DNA of 52,133 bases from the NCBI RefSeq assembly GCF_001908205.1, contig NZ_LGHL01000013.1, positions 1 to 52,133 of the forward strand. The letters run 5' to 3'. The first letter of the stretch is position 1. Every line of letters begins with the position of its first letter. Below, one piece after another: positions 35,978-45,254 of this stretch. The position numbers were made by a program, and so were the translations under genes. Under the pieces are notes generated by a model. That model made no database searches and was not told the DNA's origin. It worked only from the letters and a program-made list of their open reading frames with translations. The stretch is from Bradyrhizobium sp. NAS80.1 (GTDB lineage Bacteria > Pseudomonadota > Alphaproteobacteria > Rhizobiales > Xanthobacteraceae).

Positions 35978-35992
35978 GTTCCATTCGGGTTC
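35978..35992 (+). promoter_or_regulatory. SOS (LexA) box in the ssb / outer-membrane gene gap
   Basis: GTTC-CATTCGG-GTTC, an exact GTTCN7GTTC match to the alphaproteobacterial LexA consensus. It is 233 bp upstream of ssb and 206 bp upstream of the divergent barrel gene. ssb is the expected target because E. coli ssb and uvrA are both SOS genes. A TAGATT (36005-36010) and a TATATG (36084-36089) are candidate -10 elements. Confidence 0.65.
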
Positions 35993-36224
35993 CGCATTTT
36001 GTTGTAGATTGGGCGGTCGCAGGTTCCCATTTTTTGGGGCTTCCTTAATGAGAACAAATCTGGAACAACCCGCGGGGCGGTGCTATATGTGGGGATAACC
36101 TGCGCGGCAACGGGCTGATCGGTGCGCGCAAGCGTATAGGGTCGCCTCAGCACAGGTCGCAGAGCATCGCGGAGAGCGGGCTCGGCCCTTTGAAATTCAG
36201 TGGCATTTGGAGCGGAGAGCGGCG

Positions 36225-36722
36225 ATGGCGGGAAGCGTCAACAAGGTCATTCTGGTTGGAAATCTCGGCAAGGATCCTGAAATCCGCCGCACCCAGGACG
36301 GGCGGCCGATCGCCAACCTTTCTATCGCTACCTCGGAGACGTGGCGCGACAAGCAAACCGGCGAGCGCAAGGAAAAGACCGAGTGGCATCGCGTCGTGAT
36401 CTTCAATGAAGGGCTCTGCAAGGTCGCCGAACAGTACCTGAAGAAGGGCGCCAAGGTTTACATCGAGGGTGCGCTGCAGACCCGCAAATGGACCGACCAG
36501 AGCGGCGCGGAGAAGTACTCCACCGAGGTCGTGCTCCAGGGCTTCAACTCCACGCTGACGATGCTTGACGGCCGCGGCGGTGGCGGGGGAGGCGGCAGCT
36601 TCGGCGACGAGCCTGGCGGCGATTTCGGCTCCTCAGGTCCCGTCAGCAGCGCGCCGCGCCGTCCCGTTGCCGCCGGCGGCGGTGGCCGCAACAACGACAT
36701 GGACGACGATATTCCGTTCTAA
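36225..36722 (+). CDS. ssb: Single-stranded DNA-binding protein
   Basis: 165 residues from the ATG at 36225 ([19 protein letters not shown]), after GGAGAG; a TTG 18 bases upstream is less likely. The OB-fold domain covers about 1-115 ([22 protein letters not shown]). A Gly-rich linker ([10 protein letters not shown]) follows, then the acidic tip DMDDDIPF that recruits repair and replication partners. It has an SOS box upstream and is separated from uvrA by two outer-membrane genes. A GDCCVxC gene follows. Confidence 0.96.
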   Translation: MAGSVNKVILVGNLGKDPEIRRTQDGRPIANLSIATSETWRDKQTGERKEKTEWHRVVIFNEGLCKVAEQYLKKGAKVYIEGALQTRKWTDQSGAEKYSTEVVLQGFNSTLTMLDGRGGGGGGGSFGDEPGGDFGSSGPVSSAPRRPVAAGGGGRNNDMDDDIPF

Positions 36723-36748
36723 AGTCGGCGCTGTCGCGACGGCATTCA

Positions 36749-36991
36749 TTGGCACGGCAGCCGCTGGGACCAATTGGAGCGTCCGCTTTCCAGCTTCAAT
36801 CGACCCTGACCTGTCCATCCTGCGGGCATCGAGCGACTGAGACCATGCCGACCGATGCCTGCCAGTTCTTCTACGATTGTGCCGGGTGCGGAGCCCGGCT
36901 CAAGCCCAAGGCCGGGGATTGCTGCGTGTTCTGCTCCTACGGCACGGTGCCGTGTCCGCCGATACAGCAGAGCGGCAAATGTTGCGGGTAA
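36749..36991 (+). CDS. GDCCVxC-domain small protein
   Basis: About 60-80 residues; the core starts near LQSTLTCPSCGHRATETMPTD and includes CQFFYDCAGCGARLKPKAGDCCVFCSYGTVPCPPIQ. It is a Cys-rich, metal- or redox-like protein with three CxxC pairs. It belongs to the GDCCVxC family, whose members include selenoproteins; here all positions are Cys. No ATG is available in frame, and the TTG at 36749 is the first start-like codon, so the N-terminus is uncertain. It begins 26 bp after the ssb stop. Function unknown. Confidence 0.7.
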   Translation: MARQPLGPIGASAFQLQSTLTCPSCGHRATETMPTDACQFFYDCAGCGARLKPKAGDCCVFCSYGTVPCPPIQQSGKCCG

Positions 36992-37248
36992 GGCCCTAAC
37001 TGGGCAAAGCGCGCGGCCTCGGCGGAATCCAGAGCGAAGTCAGCGACTGAAAAGTCTTCTGATGCTTCCCGTTCATGGGCCGGCTTGGGGCGCCCGTCCA
37101 TCGCATCGGCTTGCTCGCGTAAGACAACAGGATTTTCTTGCCAATTGACGGGTAAAGCTCGGCTTTTCCCGGCGAACCTCGTGCCCTCGCATGAGCTTTT
37201 GACGATTTGCGATGTGAATGCTATTAACTTTATGTTAATTCTATTTAC
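36992..37248. other. Intergenic region, AT-rich at its end
   Basis: No gene seen. The last 60 bases (GCTATTAACTTTATGTTAATTC) are strikingly AT-rich and probably carry the promoter of the DUF2306-like gene. The rest has no recognisable feature. Confidence 0.4.
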
Positions 37249-37610
37249 ATGCTCGGCTCCGCCGACCCCCGGCCATTCCGCTGCATGCCTTCGCGGCAAT
37301 GACCGCCTTCGCGCTGGGCCTGGTGCAGTTCGCAGCCCCCAAGGGCACGCTGCCGCATCGGACGATCGGGTGGATCTGGGTGGGGCTGATGACTGTGGTG
37401 GCCGCATCCTCGTTCTGGATCCACGCCATCCGCCTGGTTGGGCCGTTCAGTCCGATCCATCTGTTGTCGATTTTCACGCTGGTAGTGCTGCCGCTCGCGG
37501 TGTGGCGGGCGCACACCCATCGCGTGGCCAATCATCGGCGCATGATGATCCTGCTGTTCACCGGTGCACTGGTGGTGGCGGGGGTGTTCACGCTGGTTCC
37601 CGGTGCATGA
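37249..37610 (+). pseudogene. DUF2306-family membrane protein, frameshifted near its start
   Basis: From the ATG at 37299 the frame encodes a DUF2306 protein of 103 residues (MTAFALGLVQFAAPKGTLPH…WIHAIRLVGPFSPIHLLSIF…) with three to four membrane helices. The typical N-terminal segment PPAIPLHAFAA is in the same frame just upstream but without a start. A start exists at ATG 37249 in another frame (MLGSADP…). One more C in the C5 tract at 37266-37270 would join the two into one 120-residue protein. So either a deletion or a sequencing error broke the gene. Function unknown. Confidence 0.7.
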
Positions 37611-37806
37611 TCCGTCCGGGTGATTTTCGGGGCCTGACGGGCGGTTTGCGGCAAGCCGTTTCCAGCATGCTTCCGATGGTGGCGAGAGGAGCGTAAGTCT
37701 CTGGAAAAACAGTCGGAAAAAGCGCCTCTGGGGACCCTTGCAAGGGTGGTTATCAGGGCTCCGATGCGCTATATGATTCCCAGATAAAACCTCACCGGAT
37801 TTCCCC

Positions 37807-40539
37807 TTGGCTGACGACGACAACAAGCCCGGCGACCAGCCGGCGCAACCCTCGGACATTCGCCCCGTTTCCATCTACGAGGAGATGAAGAAGTCTTACC
37901 TCGATTACGCCATGAGCGTGATCGTAGCGCGTGCGCTGCCCGATGCGCGCGACGGGTTGAAGCCGGTGCATCGCCGCATCCTGTACTCGATGAACGAGCA
38001 GGGGCACACGCCTGACAAGAAGTACGTCAAGTCGGCGCGCGTGGTCGGTGACGTGATCGGTAAATATCATCCCCATGGCGACCAGTCGATCTACGACGCC
38101 ATGGTCCGGATGGCGCAGGACTTCTCCATGCGCGTGCCGCTCATCGACGGCCAGGGCAATTTCGGCTCGGTCGACGGCGATCCCCCGGCCGCCTATCGGT
38201 ACACCGAGGCGCGGCTGACGAAGGCGGCGCTGGCTCTGCTGGCCGACATCGACAAGGACACGGTCGACTTCCAGCCGAACTACGACAACAACGAGACCGA
38301 GCCCTCGGTCTTGCCGGCCAAGTTCCCGAACCTTCTCGTCAACGGTGCGGGCGGCATCGCGGTCGGTATGGCGACCAACATCCCGCCGCACAATCTCGGC
38401 GAGGTCATCGACGCCTGCATCGCGTTGATCGACAACCCTGCGCTCACCATCGACGAGCTCATCAACATCGTGCCGGGACCGGATTTCCCGACCGGCGGCG
38501 TCATTCTCGGACGGCAGGGCATCCGCGCCGCCTATCACCTCGGCCGCGGCTCGATCGTCATGCGCGGCAAGGTCGCGATCGAGACCATCCGCAAGGAGCG
38601 CGAGGCGATCGTCATCACCGAGATTCCGTACCAGGTGAACAAGGCGACGATGGTCGAGCGCATCGCCGAGCTGGTCAAGGAAAAGAAGATCGAGGGCATC
38701 GGTGACCTGCGCGATGAATCGGACCGCGAAGGCTACCGCGTCGTTATCGAATTGAAGCGCGACGCCGTGCCCGATGTGGTGCTGAACCAGCTGTACAGGT
38801 TCACGCCGCTGCAGACGAGCTTCGGCGTCAACATGGTGGCGCTCGACAGCGGCCGTCCGCGGATCATGCATCTGAAGGAACTGCTGGCCATCTTCGTCGA
38901 CTTCCGTGAGCGGGTCGTCACGCGGCGCACCAAGTTCCTGCTCGCCAAGGCGCGCGATCGGGCACATATCCTGGTCGGCCTGGCGATTGCAGTCGCCAAT
39001 ATCGACGAAATGATCCGCGTGATCCGGACCTCGCCTGATCCGACCACTGCCCGCGACACCCTGATGTCGCGCGACTGGCCGGCCCGGGATGTCGAGGACA
39101 TGCTCGCGTTGATCGATGATCCGCGCCACCGCATCAGCGAAGACGGCACGATCCGGCTGTCGTTGGAACAGGCGAGGGCCATTCTCGACCTGCGCCTTCA
39201 ACGCCTCACCGCACTCGGCCGTGACGAAATCCGCGATGAACTCGACAAGCTCGCGGGCGAGATCGCCGATTATCTCGACATCCTGCGCTCGCGCGACCGT
39301 GTGCTGGGCATCATCAAGACCGAGCTTGCCGAGGGGAAGGCCGAGTTCGCGACCCCGCGCCGCACCGTGATCATGGAGCAGGAAGGCGAGGTCGAGGACG
39401 AGGACCTGATCCAGCGCGAGGATATGGTCGTCACCGTCTCGCATGCCGGCTACGTCAAGCGCGTGCCGCTGTCGGCCTACCGGGCGCAGCGCCGCGGCGG
39501 CAAGGGCCGCTCCGGCATGCAGACGCGCGATGAGGATTTCGTCAGCCGCCTGTTCGTGGCTTCCACGCACACGCCGGTGCTGTTCTTCTCCTCGCGCGGC
39601 CAGGTCTACAAGGAGAAGGTCTGGCGCCTGCCGATGGCCGCGCCGAACGCGCGCGGCAAGGCGCTGATCAACATCCTGCCGCTGGAGCAGGGCGAGCGCA
39701 TCACCACCATCATGCCGCTGCCGGAGGACGAATCCACCTGGGGCCAGCTCGACGTGATGTTTGCTACCACGGGCGGCAACGTCCGGCGCAACAAGCTCTC
39801 CGACTTCGTCGACGTCCGCCGCTCCGGCATCATCGCGATGAAGCTCGACGACAATGAATCGATCGTCGACGTGCAGATCTGCACCGAGCGCGACGACGTG
39901 CTGCTGACCGGCGCCGGCGGCCAGTGCATCCGCTTCCCCGTCACCGATGTGCGCGTGTTCACCGGGCGCACCTCGATGGGTGTGCGCGGCATTGCGCTTG
40001 GCGACGGCGACAAGGTGATTTCGCTGGCGATCCTGCGCCACGTCGAGACCACCTCGGACGAACGCTCGGCGTATCTGAAGATGCGCCGCGCGGTGGCCGG
40101 CGAAGCCGCGGCTGAAGAGGCAGCAGGGGATGCCGAGGCCGAGGAGACCTCCGGCAGCTTCCAGCTCGCCCAGGAGCGCTATGTCGAGATGTCGGCGCAG
40201 GAGCAGGTCGTGCTCACCGTCTCCGTCAACGGCTACGGCAAGCGGACCTCGTCCTACGAGTACCGCACCACGGGTCGCGGCGGCAAAGGCATCGTCGCCA
40301 TGAGCGTCAACAACCGCAACGGCAATCTGGTGGCCTCATTCCCGGTGGAAGACGCCGACCAGATCATGCTGGTCACCGACAAGGGGCAGCTGATCCGCTG
40401 CCCGGTCGAGGGCATCCGCGTCGCCGGCCGCTCGACCCAGGGCGTGATCGTGTTCGACACCGCCGAGGATGAGCATGTCGTCTCGGTCGAGCACATCACG
40501 GAAGAGGCGGAGAACGGGAACGGCGCGAACGGCGAGTAA
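37807..40539 (+). CDS. gyrA: DNA gyrase subunit A
   Basis: 910-residue breakage-reunion subunit of DNA gyrase. The only start available in frame after the preceding stop is TTG at 37807. Catalytic tyrosine is Tyr132 ([10 protein letters not shown]). The quinolone-region motif reads [15 protein letters not shown], with Gln at the position of E. coli Ser83 and Asp97 at that of Asp87. The C-terminal beta-pinwheel contains the GyrA box QRRGGKG (about 560). An acidic insertion ([14 protein letters not shown]) lies in the C-terminal domain. Monocistronic in appearance. Confidence 0.97.
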   Translation: MADDDNKPGDQPAQPSDIRPVSIYEEMKKSYLDYAMSVIVARALPDARDGLKPVHRRILYSMNEQGHTPDKKYVKSARVVGDVIGKYHPHGDQSIYDAMVRMAQDFSMRVPLIDGQGNFGSVDGDPPAAYRYTEARLTKAALALLADIDKDTVDFQPNYDNNETEPSVLPAKFPNLLVNGAGGIAVGMATNIPPHNLGEVIDACIALIDNPALTIDELINIVPGPDFPTGGVILGRQGIRAAYHLGRGSIVMRGKVAIETIRKEREAIVITEIPYQVNKATMVERIAELVKEKKIEGIGDLRDESDREGYRVVIELKRDAVPDVVLNQLYRFTPLQTSFGVNMVALDSGRPRIMHLKELLAIFVDFRERVVTRRTKFLLAKARDRAHILVGLAIAVANIDEMIRVIRTSPDPTTARDTLMSRDWPARDVEDMLALIDDPRHRISEDGTIRLSLEQARAILDLRLQRLTALGRDEIRDELDKLAGEIADYLDILRSRDRVLGIIKTELAEGKAEFATPRRTVIMEQEGEVEDEDLIQREDMVVTVSHAGYVKRVPLSAYRAQRRGGKGRSGMQTRDEDFVSRLFVASTHTPVLFFSSRGQVYKEKVWRLPMAAPNARGKALINILPLEQGERITTIMPLPEDESTWGQLDVMFATTGGNVRRNKLSDFVDVRRSGIIAMKLDDNESIVDVQICTERDDVLLTGAGGQCIRFPVTDVRVFTGRTSMGVRGIALGDGDKVISLAILRHVETTSDERSAYLKMRRAVAGEAAAEEAAGDAEAEETSGSFQLAQERYVEMSAQEQVVLTVSVNGYGKRTSSYEYRTTGRGGKGIVAMSVNNRNGNLVASFPVEDADQIMLVTDKGQLIRCPVEGIRVAGRSTQGVIVFDTAEDEHVVSVEHITEEAENGNGANGE

Positions 40540-40549
40540 ACTGTAGCAT

Positions 40550-40590
40550 CCCTGGCCCGGATGGAGCGCAAGCGAAGTCCGGGCTACGCA
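40550..40590. repeat. Short palindromic repeat (CCCGGATGGAGCGC…GTCCGGG)
   Basis: CCCGGA pairs with TCCGGG around AAGCGAAG. It is a common dispersed Bradyrhizobium palindrome and lies between the convergent gyrA and kup genes. Confidence 0.6.
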
Positions 40591-40603
40591 CTGCAGACTT
40601 GCG

Positions 40604-42514
40604 CTAGATCTCCAGCTCCGTGCCGAACTCCACCACCTGTCCCGTCGGCACGCCGAAGAATGCGGCGGAGTGTTGGGCGTTGTGCTGCAGGAAAGCGAAT
40701 AGCGACTCGCGCCAGACCCACATGCCCGGGATGTCCTCGCTCGGGATGATGGTCTCGCGGCCGACGTAGTAGGTCAGGTCGGAGAGATCGACGCCGGGCA
40801 GCTTACCCTGTCGACAGGCGAGTTTCAGCCCGTCGTAGATGGTCGGATTTTGCATGAAACCGTAATGCAGTATCACGCGGGTTATCCCCGTCGTGATCTC
40901 CATCACCTCGGTGACCTCCTGATCCGGGACATGCGGCACTTCCTCGATCTGCACGGTCACGATCACCACGCGTTCATGCAGCACCCGGTTGTGCTTGACG
41001 AACTGCGTCAGTGCGAGCGGGACGCCTTTCGATGTCGATGCCAGGAAGATGGACGTTCCGGGAAGCCGCGCACGGCATTGCTTGACCGCGGTCTCGATCA
41101 GGTCTTCCTCGGGTTGGCGTACTCGGGCACGGGCACTCTCGACAAGTTTCACGCCGCTGCGCCAGGTCAGCATCAGGAAGGCGACGAGGCCCGCAAGCAC
41201 AAGGGGAAACCAGCCGCCTTCGAACAACTTGATCGAATTGGCGGCAACGAAGGTCGCGTCGATCACAAAGAAGAAGCCGTTGACTGCGATCACGAGCCAC
41301 AACGAATAGCCCCACTGCACCGCGACCAAAGCGGCGAGAAGCGTGGTGATGGCCATGAGCAGCGACACCGCGATGCCGTAGGCGCCGGCGAGCGCGTCCG
41401 AACTGCGGAAGGCGAACACGGCGCCGAGCGTGGCCGCGGCGAGCAGCCAGTTGACCAGCGGCACATAGATCTGGCCAATCGCATGGCTCGTGGTGTGGCG
41501 GATCTGCATCCGGGGCAAAAAGCCGAGTTGGATCGACTGCTGCGTCAGCGAGTACACACCCGAAATGATGGCCTGCGAGGCGATCACTGTCGCGATCGCG
41601 GAGAATGCAACGAGCGGAAGTTGTGCCCAGCCCGGAGCGAGCTGGAAGAATGGATGGTCGAGTGCGCCGGGATCAGTGATCAGAAGTCCGCCCTGCCCGA
41701 AATAGTTGAGCATCAGCGCCGGCAGGCAGATGGTGAACCATGCAAGACGGATGGGGAAGCGGCCGAAATGCCCCATGTCCGCGTACATCGCTTCACCGCC
41801 GGTCACCGCGAGAAAGGCGGCGCCCATGATTGCGAAGCTGATATGGAAATCCTGGTGAAGCAGGAAGTCCACGGCGTAAAGCGGGCTCAGCGCGGCCAGT
41901 ACCATCGGAGCCTGGACGATGCCGTGGATGCCGAGCGCGGCCAGGACGATGAACCAGGACAGCATGACCGGGCCAAAGATCCCGCCGATGAAGCTCGTAC
42001 CTTGCTTCTGCATCGCGAACAGGCCGACCAGAATCGCGACGGTGATCGGGACCACGGCCGGCTCGAGCGATGGCGCATCCACCTTGAGGCCTTCGATCGC
42101 GCTCAAGACCGAGATCGCCGGCGTGATCGCGCCATCACCATAGAGCAGGGCGGCGCCAACAAGGCCGACGACAAGCAGGTGGGCTCGCCACGTGCCGGGT
42201 GCGGCATTGCGCGCATGAAGCAGCGCCAGGATTGCCACGATGCCGCCTTCACCGCGGTTGTCCGCACGCATGATAAGCGCCGCATATTTGATCGAAATGA
42301 TCAGGATCAGCGCCCACAAGATCAGCGACACGACACCCAGAACGGCCTCTGGAGCGACCATGCCGTCATGGGCGGCGGCCCTGGCAGCTTCCTTCAGGGC
42401 GTAGAGGGGACTGGTGCCGATATCGCCGTAGACGACGCCCAGGGCGCCGAGGGTCAACGCGAATGGGAGCGGGCTCGGAGGATGGCCGGAGGCGATGGCG
42501 GGCGTAGTGGACAT
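40604..42514 (-). CDS. kup: Kup-type potassium uptake transporter
   Basis: 636 residues from the ATG at 42514, with GGGGG 5 bases upstream. It is a proton-coupled low-affinity K+ transporter of the KUP/HAK/KT family in the inner membrane. Signatures: GALGVVYGDIGTSPLYALK at the N-terminus, YGDGAITPAISVLSA, GGEAMYADMGHFG, and about twelve helices, then a soluble C-terminal domain (about 460-636) with LHYGFMQNP. Length is normal. Confidence 0.93.
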   Translation of the reverse strand: MSTTPAIASGHPPSPLPFALTLGALGVVYGDIGTSPLYALKEAARAAAHDGMVAPEAVLGVVSLILWALILIISIKYAALIMRADNRGEGGIVAILALLHARNAAPGTWRAHLLVVGLVGAALLYGDGAITPAISVLSAIEGLKVDAPSLEPAVVPITVAILVGLFAMQKQGTSFIGGIFGPVMLSWFIVLAALGIHGIVQAPMVLAALSPLYAVDFLLHQDFHISFAIMGAAFLAVTGGEAMYADMGHFGRFPIRLAWFTICLPALMLNYFGQGGLLITDPGALDHPFFQLAPGWAQLPLVAFSAIATVIASQAIISGVYSLTQQSIQLGFLPRMQIRHTTSHAIGQIYVPLVNWLLAAATLGAVFAFRSSDALAGAYGIAVSLLMAITTLLAALVAVQWGYSLWLVIAVNGFFFVIDATFVAANSIKLFEGGWFPLVLAGLVAFLMLTWRSGVKLVESARARVRQPEEDLIETAVKQCRARLPGTSIFLASTSKGVPLALTQFVKHNRVLHERVVIVTVQIEEVPHVPDQEVTEVMEITTGITRVILHYGFMQNPTIYDGLKLACRQGKLPGVDLSDLTYYVGRETIIPSEDIPGMWVWRESLFAFLQHNAQHSAAFFGVPTGQVVEFGTELEI

Positions 42515-42626
42515 GGCGACCCCCAAATTGCTCCGCGCCCGCCGGATGATCCCTTGGGCACATCAGCAGTCTGCGACGAGACGTCGCAAATTGCTATGGG
42601 GTTTGCACGACGGGAAAATGACCTGC

Positions 42627-42884
42627 CTATGGGGTCCGGTCGGCAGTGACCAGGCGGGCTTCCCGGACGTCCGCCTTGGTGCCGGCCTGGCGCAGGCAGG
42701 AGGCCTCGAAGTTCGGCCAGGCCTGCTGTGAGCAGTCCTTGCCGATGGTGCGGATATCCAGCCGGTCACTCTTCGCGAGCGGCTGCGGAACGCTCGCTTC
42801 GACGGTCGGAGCGAAGCCGGGAAGGACGGTGAGGGCAGCAGCAACAAACGCGGCGATGGCAATCGCTGAGATGGTCTTGATCAT
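42627..42884 (-). CDS. Small exported protein of unknown function
   Basis: 85 residues with a signal peptide (MIKTISAIAIAAFVAAALTV). The mature part carries KSDRLDIRTIGKDCSQQAWPNFEASCL, with two cysteines likely to pair. This line resembles a small exported protein family I recognise from Bradyrhizobium, with no assigned function. Start ATG at 42884. Confidence 0.75.
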   Translation of the reverse strand: MIKTISAIAIAAFVAAALTVLPGFAPTVEASVPQPLAKSDRLDIRTIGKDCSQQAWPNFEASCLRQAGTKADVREARLVTADRTP

Positions 42885-43132
42885 TGACGGTCCCCTGTGA
42901 TGCGGCCGCTACGCCCAGTATGCGGCCCGTCATTCGTTGGGCGGACTAGTAACCATGGCCAGTTTCCGGACGTCTTCGCAGACGCGGGAAATGGTTTCGT
43001 TCACTCTCCGTTTTGTTTCGTGGCCGCCCTAGGCGCGAAACAATCCCCGGGATTCCGGCATGGTTCTGCGGAAAAGCGGGCAGGGAACCCGTCCGGCTTG
43101 CCGGGCCGGGCCGGGCGCGGTAGGACGGGGTC

Positions 43133-43627
43133 ATGCCCCGCATTGCCTTCTACCCAGGTTCCTTCGACCCCATCACCAACGGCCATCTGGACGTGGTCCG
43201 GAACAGTGCCCCCCTGTGCGACCGGCTGGTGGTCGCGATCGGGGTCCATCCTGGAAAGAAGCCGTTGTTCTCGACCGAGGAGCGGCTGAAGATGCTGCAC
43301 GACGTCTGTGGGCCGGTGGCGGCCGAGGCCGGCTGCGTCCTCGAAGCTGTGACCTACGACGATCTCGCGGTCACCGCGGCCCGCAGGCACGGCGCAACCA
43401 TCATGGTTCGGGGACTGCGCGACGGCACCGATCTCGACTACGAGATGCAGCTCGCCGGCATGAACGGCACCATGGCGCCAGAGGTGCAAACCATCTTCCT
43501 GCCGGCCTCTCCGGCGGTCCGGCCGATCACCGCCACTTTGGTGCGCCAGATCGCCGGCATGGGCGGGGACGTCTCGGCCTTCGTCCCGCCGCAGGTTGCG
43601 GCACAGCTCAAGGCAAAATTCGCCTGA
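43133..43627 (+). CDS. coaD: Phosphopantetheine adenylyltransferase
   Basis: 164 residues; it adenylates 4'-phosphopantetheine in CoA synthesis. The nucleotidyltransferase motif is [15 protein letters not shown] (T/HxGH type, about 6-21), followed by [15 protein letters not shown] and [19 protein letters not shown]. The ISSSLVR-like element reads ITATLVRQI, a conservative variant. It starts a co-directional set with two cyclophilins, a TonB-like protein and queA. Confidence 0.96.
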   Translation: MPRIAFYPGSFDPITNGHLDVVRNSAPLCDRLVVAIGVHPGKKPLFSTEERLKMLHDVCGPVAAEAGCVLEAVTYDDLAVTAARRHGATIMVRGLRDGTDLDYEMQLAGMNGTMAPEVQTIFLPASPAVRPITATLVRQIAGMGGDVSAFVPPQVAAQLKAKFA

Positions 43628-43666
43628 TAACGGCGCGCTTCTTCTTTTAACTGGTCCGGAGTTGTC

Positions 43667-44230
43667 ATGATCCGAATTCTCGCAGTTCTTGCCGCGCTCG
43701 TGTTCGCGGTGCCGGCGGTGGCGCAGCAATTGCCGCCCAATCTCGACAAGGCCAACGCCATCGTCATCGACACCACCAAGGGCCGCATCGTCATCAAGCT
43801 GCGCACTGACCTTGCGCCCCAGCATGCCGAGCGCATCAAGCAGCTGGCGCGCGAGGATTACTACAATAACGTGCCGTTCCATCGCGTCATGGACGGCTTC
43901 ATGGCGCAGACCGGCGACGGTCAGAATTTCAACGGCACCGGCGGCTCGAAATATCCGAACCTGAAGCAGGAATTCTCCAAGGTGCATTTCGCGCGCGGCA
44001 TCGTCGGCATGGCCCGGCGCGGCGACAGCGTCGACAGCGCGAACTCGCAGTTCTTCATCATGTTCGCCGACGGTGGCAGCCTCGACGGCCAGTACACCGT
44101 GATCGGCGAAGTTGTGCAGGGCATGGATGTCGTCGACAAGCTGAAGAAGGCGCCGCCCGGCTCGGCAAGCGGCTCTGTCACCGATCCTGACAAGATGGTG
44201 AAGGTGCAGGTCGCTTCCGACATCAAGTAA
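43667..44230 (+). CDS. Periplasmic cyclophilin-type peptidyl-prolyl isomerase
   Basis: 187 residues. A signal peptide (MIRILAVLAALVFAVPAVAQ) predicts periplasmic location. The cyclophilin domain follows, with VPFHRVMDGFMAQTGD (catalytic Arg), GMARRGDSVDSANSQFFIMF and YTVIGEVVQGMDVVD. It would speed proline isomerisation in exported proteins. A second, signal-less cyclophilin lies 0.4 kb downstream. It starts 39 bp after coaD. Confidence 0.92.
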   Translation: MIRILAVLAALVFAVPAVAQQLPPNLDKANAIVIDTTKGRIVIKLRTDLAPQHAERIKQLAREDYYNNVPFHRVMDGFMAQTGDGQNFNGTGGSKYPNLKQEFSKVHFARGIVGMARRGDSVDSANSQFFIMFADGGSLDGQYTVIGEVVQGMDVVDKLKKAPPGSASGSVTDPDKMVKVQVASDIK

Positions 44231-44238
44231 GCGCGGCC

Positions 44239-44649
44239 GTGGCGCGCTGGGGCAAAAAGCTCCTGCTGGCTGCCGCGACGCTGCTGCTTGGCGTCTCCGG
44301 CGCAGTCGCCGAGGACGCGCAGGTCGACACCATCAAGGACGTCTTCCAGCATCTGCGTACCTGCTGGAAGCCGCCGCCGGCCGCGAAGGCTCGCCCTATC
44401 GACATCACCGTCGTCGTGAGCTTTAACCGGTCCGGAAACATTTTGGGTCATCCGAGGATTTCCTATGAATCCGCGGAGGCCTCCGACAATGACCGGCTGC
44501 AATACCGGATCGCGGTGATGGAGGCGTTGCAACGTTGCACGCCGATGCCATTTACCGATGCAATGGCCGGCGCCGCCGCGGGACGTCCATTCGCGATCCA
44601 GTTCCGTAGCCGGAAGACTTCACCCCCAACGCAAGAGAGACGAGCATGA
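44239..44649 (+). CDS. Small exported TonB C-terminal-like protein
   Basis: 136 residues from GTG at 44239. Signal peptide (…LLLAAATLLLGVSGAVA), then a domain resembling TonB/TolA C-termini: DITVVVSFNRSGNILGHPRISYESA and MEALQRCTPMPF. Two cysteines (LRTCWKP, LQRCTPM) may pair. It starts 8 bp after the first cyclophilin and its TGA overlaps the ATG of the second (ATGA), so it is co-translated between the two. Function unknown. Confidence 0.8.
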   Translation: MARWGKKLLLAAATLLLGVSGAVAEDAQVDTIKDVFQHLRTCWKPPPAAKARPIDITVVVSFNRSGNILGHPRISYESAEASDNDRLQYRIAVMEALQRCTPMPFTDAMAGAAAGRPFAIQFRSRKTSPPTQERRA

Positions 44650-45110
44650 GCGTCACCGAAAACACCCTGATCCTCGAGACCACGCAGGGCCCCGTCACCA
44701 TCGAGATGCGGCCCGACCTCGCGCCCGGCCATGTCGCGCGCATCAAGGAACTGGTCCGCGAGGGCTTCTACGACGGCATCGTGTTCCACCGTGTGATCGA
44801 GGGCTTCATGGCGCAGACCGGCTGTCCGCACGGCACCGGCACCGGCGGCTCCGGCAAGAAGCTGAAGGCCGAATTCAACAAGGAGCCCCATGTGCGCGGC
44901 ACCGCTTCGATGGCCCGCGCCGCGAGCCCCGATTCCGGCGACAGCCAGTTCTTCATCTGCTTCGACGACGCCCGCTTCCTCGACAACCAATACACGGTGT
45001 GGGGCAAGGTCACCGAGGGCATGGAGAATGTCGACAAGATCAAGCGAGGCGAGCCCGTGCAGAACCCCGACAAGATCGTCAAGGCGCGGATGGCCGCGGA
45101 CAAGGAGTGA
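44646..45110 (+). CDS. Cytoplasmic cyclophilin-type peptidyl-prolyl isomerase
   Basis: 154 residues, without signal peptide. The cyclophilin core is complete: IVFHRVIEGFMAQTGCPHGTG, GTASMARAASPDSGDSQFFICF and YTVWGKVTEGMENVDKI. The ATG overlaps the stop of the TonB-like gene. It is followed by a palindromic repeat and then the queA gene. Confidence 0.93.
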   Translation: MSVTENTLILETTQGPVTIEMRPDLAPGHVARIKELVREGFYDGIVFHRVIEGFMAQTGCPHGTGTGGSGKKLKAEFNKEPHVRGTASMARAASPDSGDSQFFICFDDARFLDNQYTVWGKVTEGMENVDKIKRGEPVQNPDKIVKARMAADKE

Positions 45111-45117
45111 CTGCTCG

Positions 45118-45228
45118 ACCCTCATCCTGAGGAGCGCGGAACGCGCGTCTCGAAGGATGAAAGCCCCGCTGCTGCAGCTCGGCCTTCATGATTCGAGACG
45201 GCGCGTCGCGCCTCCTCACCATGAGGGT
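45118..45228. repeat. Long imperfect palindromic repeat, copy B
   Basis: ACCCTCAT at 45118-45125 pairs with ATGAGGGT at 45221-45228, with further arms around TCTCGAAGG and ATTCGAGA. It is the same element type as copies at 21254 and 46350. It separates ppi from queA. Confidence 0.75.
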
Positions 45229-45254
45229 CTGGCTGTGCTGCGCCAGACTTGACC

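Noticed and set aside
37792..40041. 749-codon frame opposite gyrA
   Set aside because: Entirely antisense to gyrA; no domain.
40850..42649. 599-codon frame opposite kup
   Set aside because: Antisense to kup; Asp/Arg/His-rich translation without a family.
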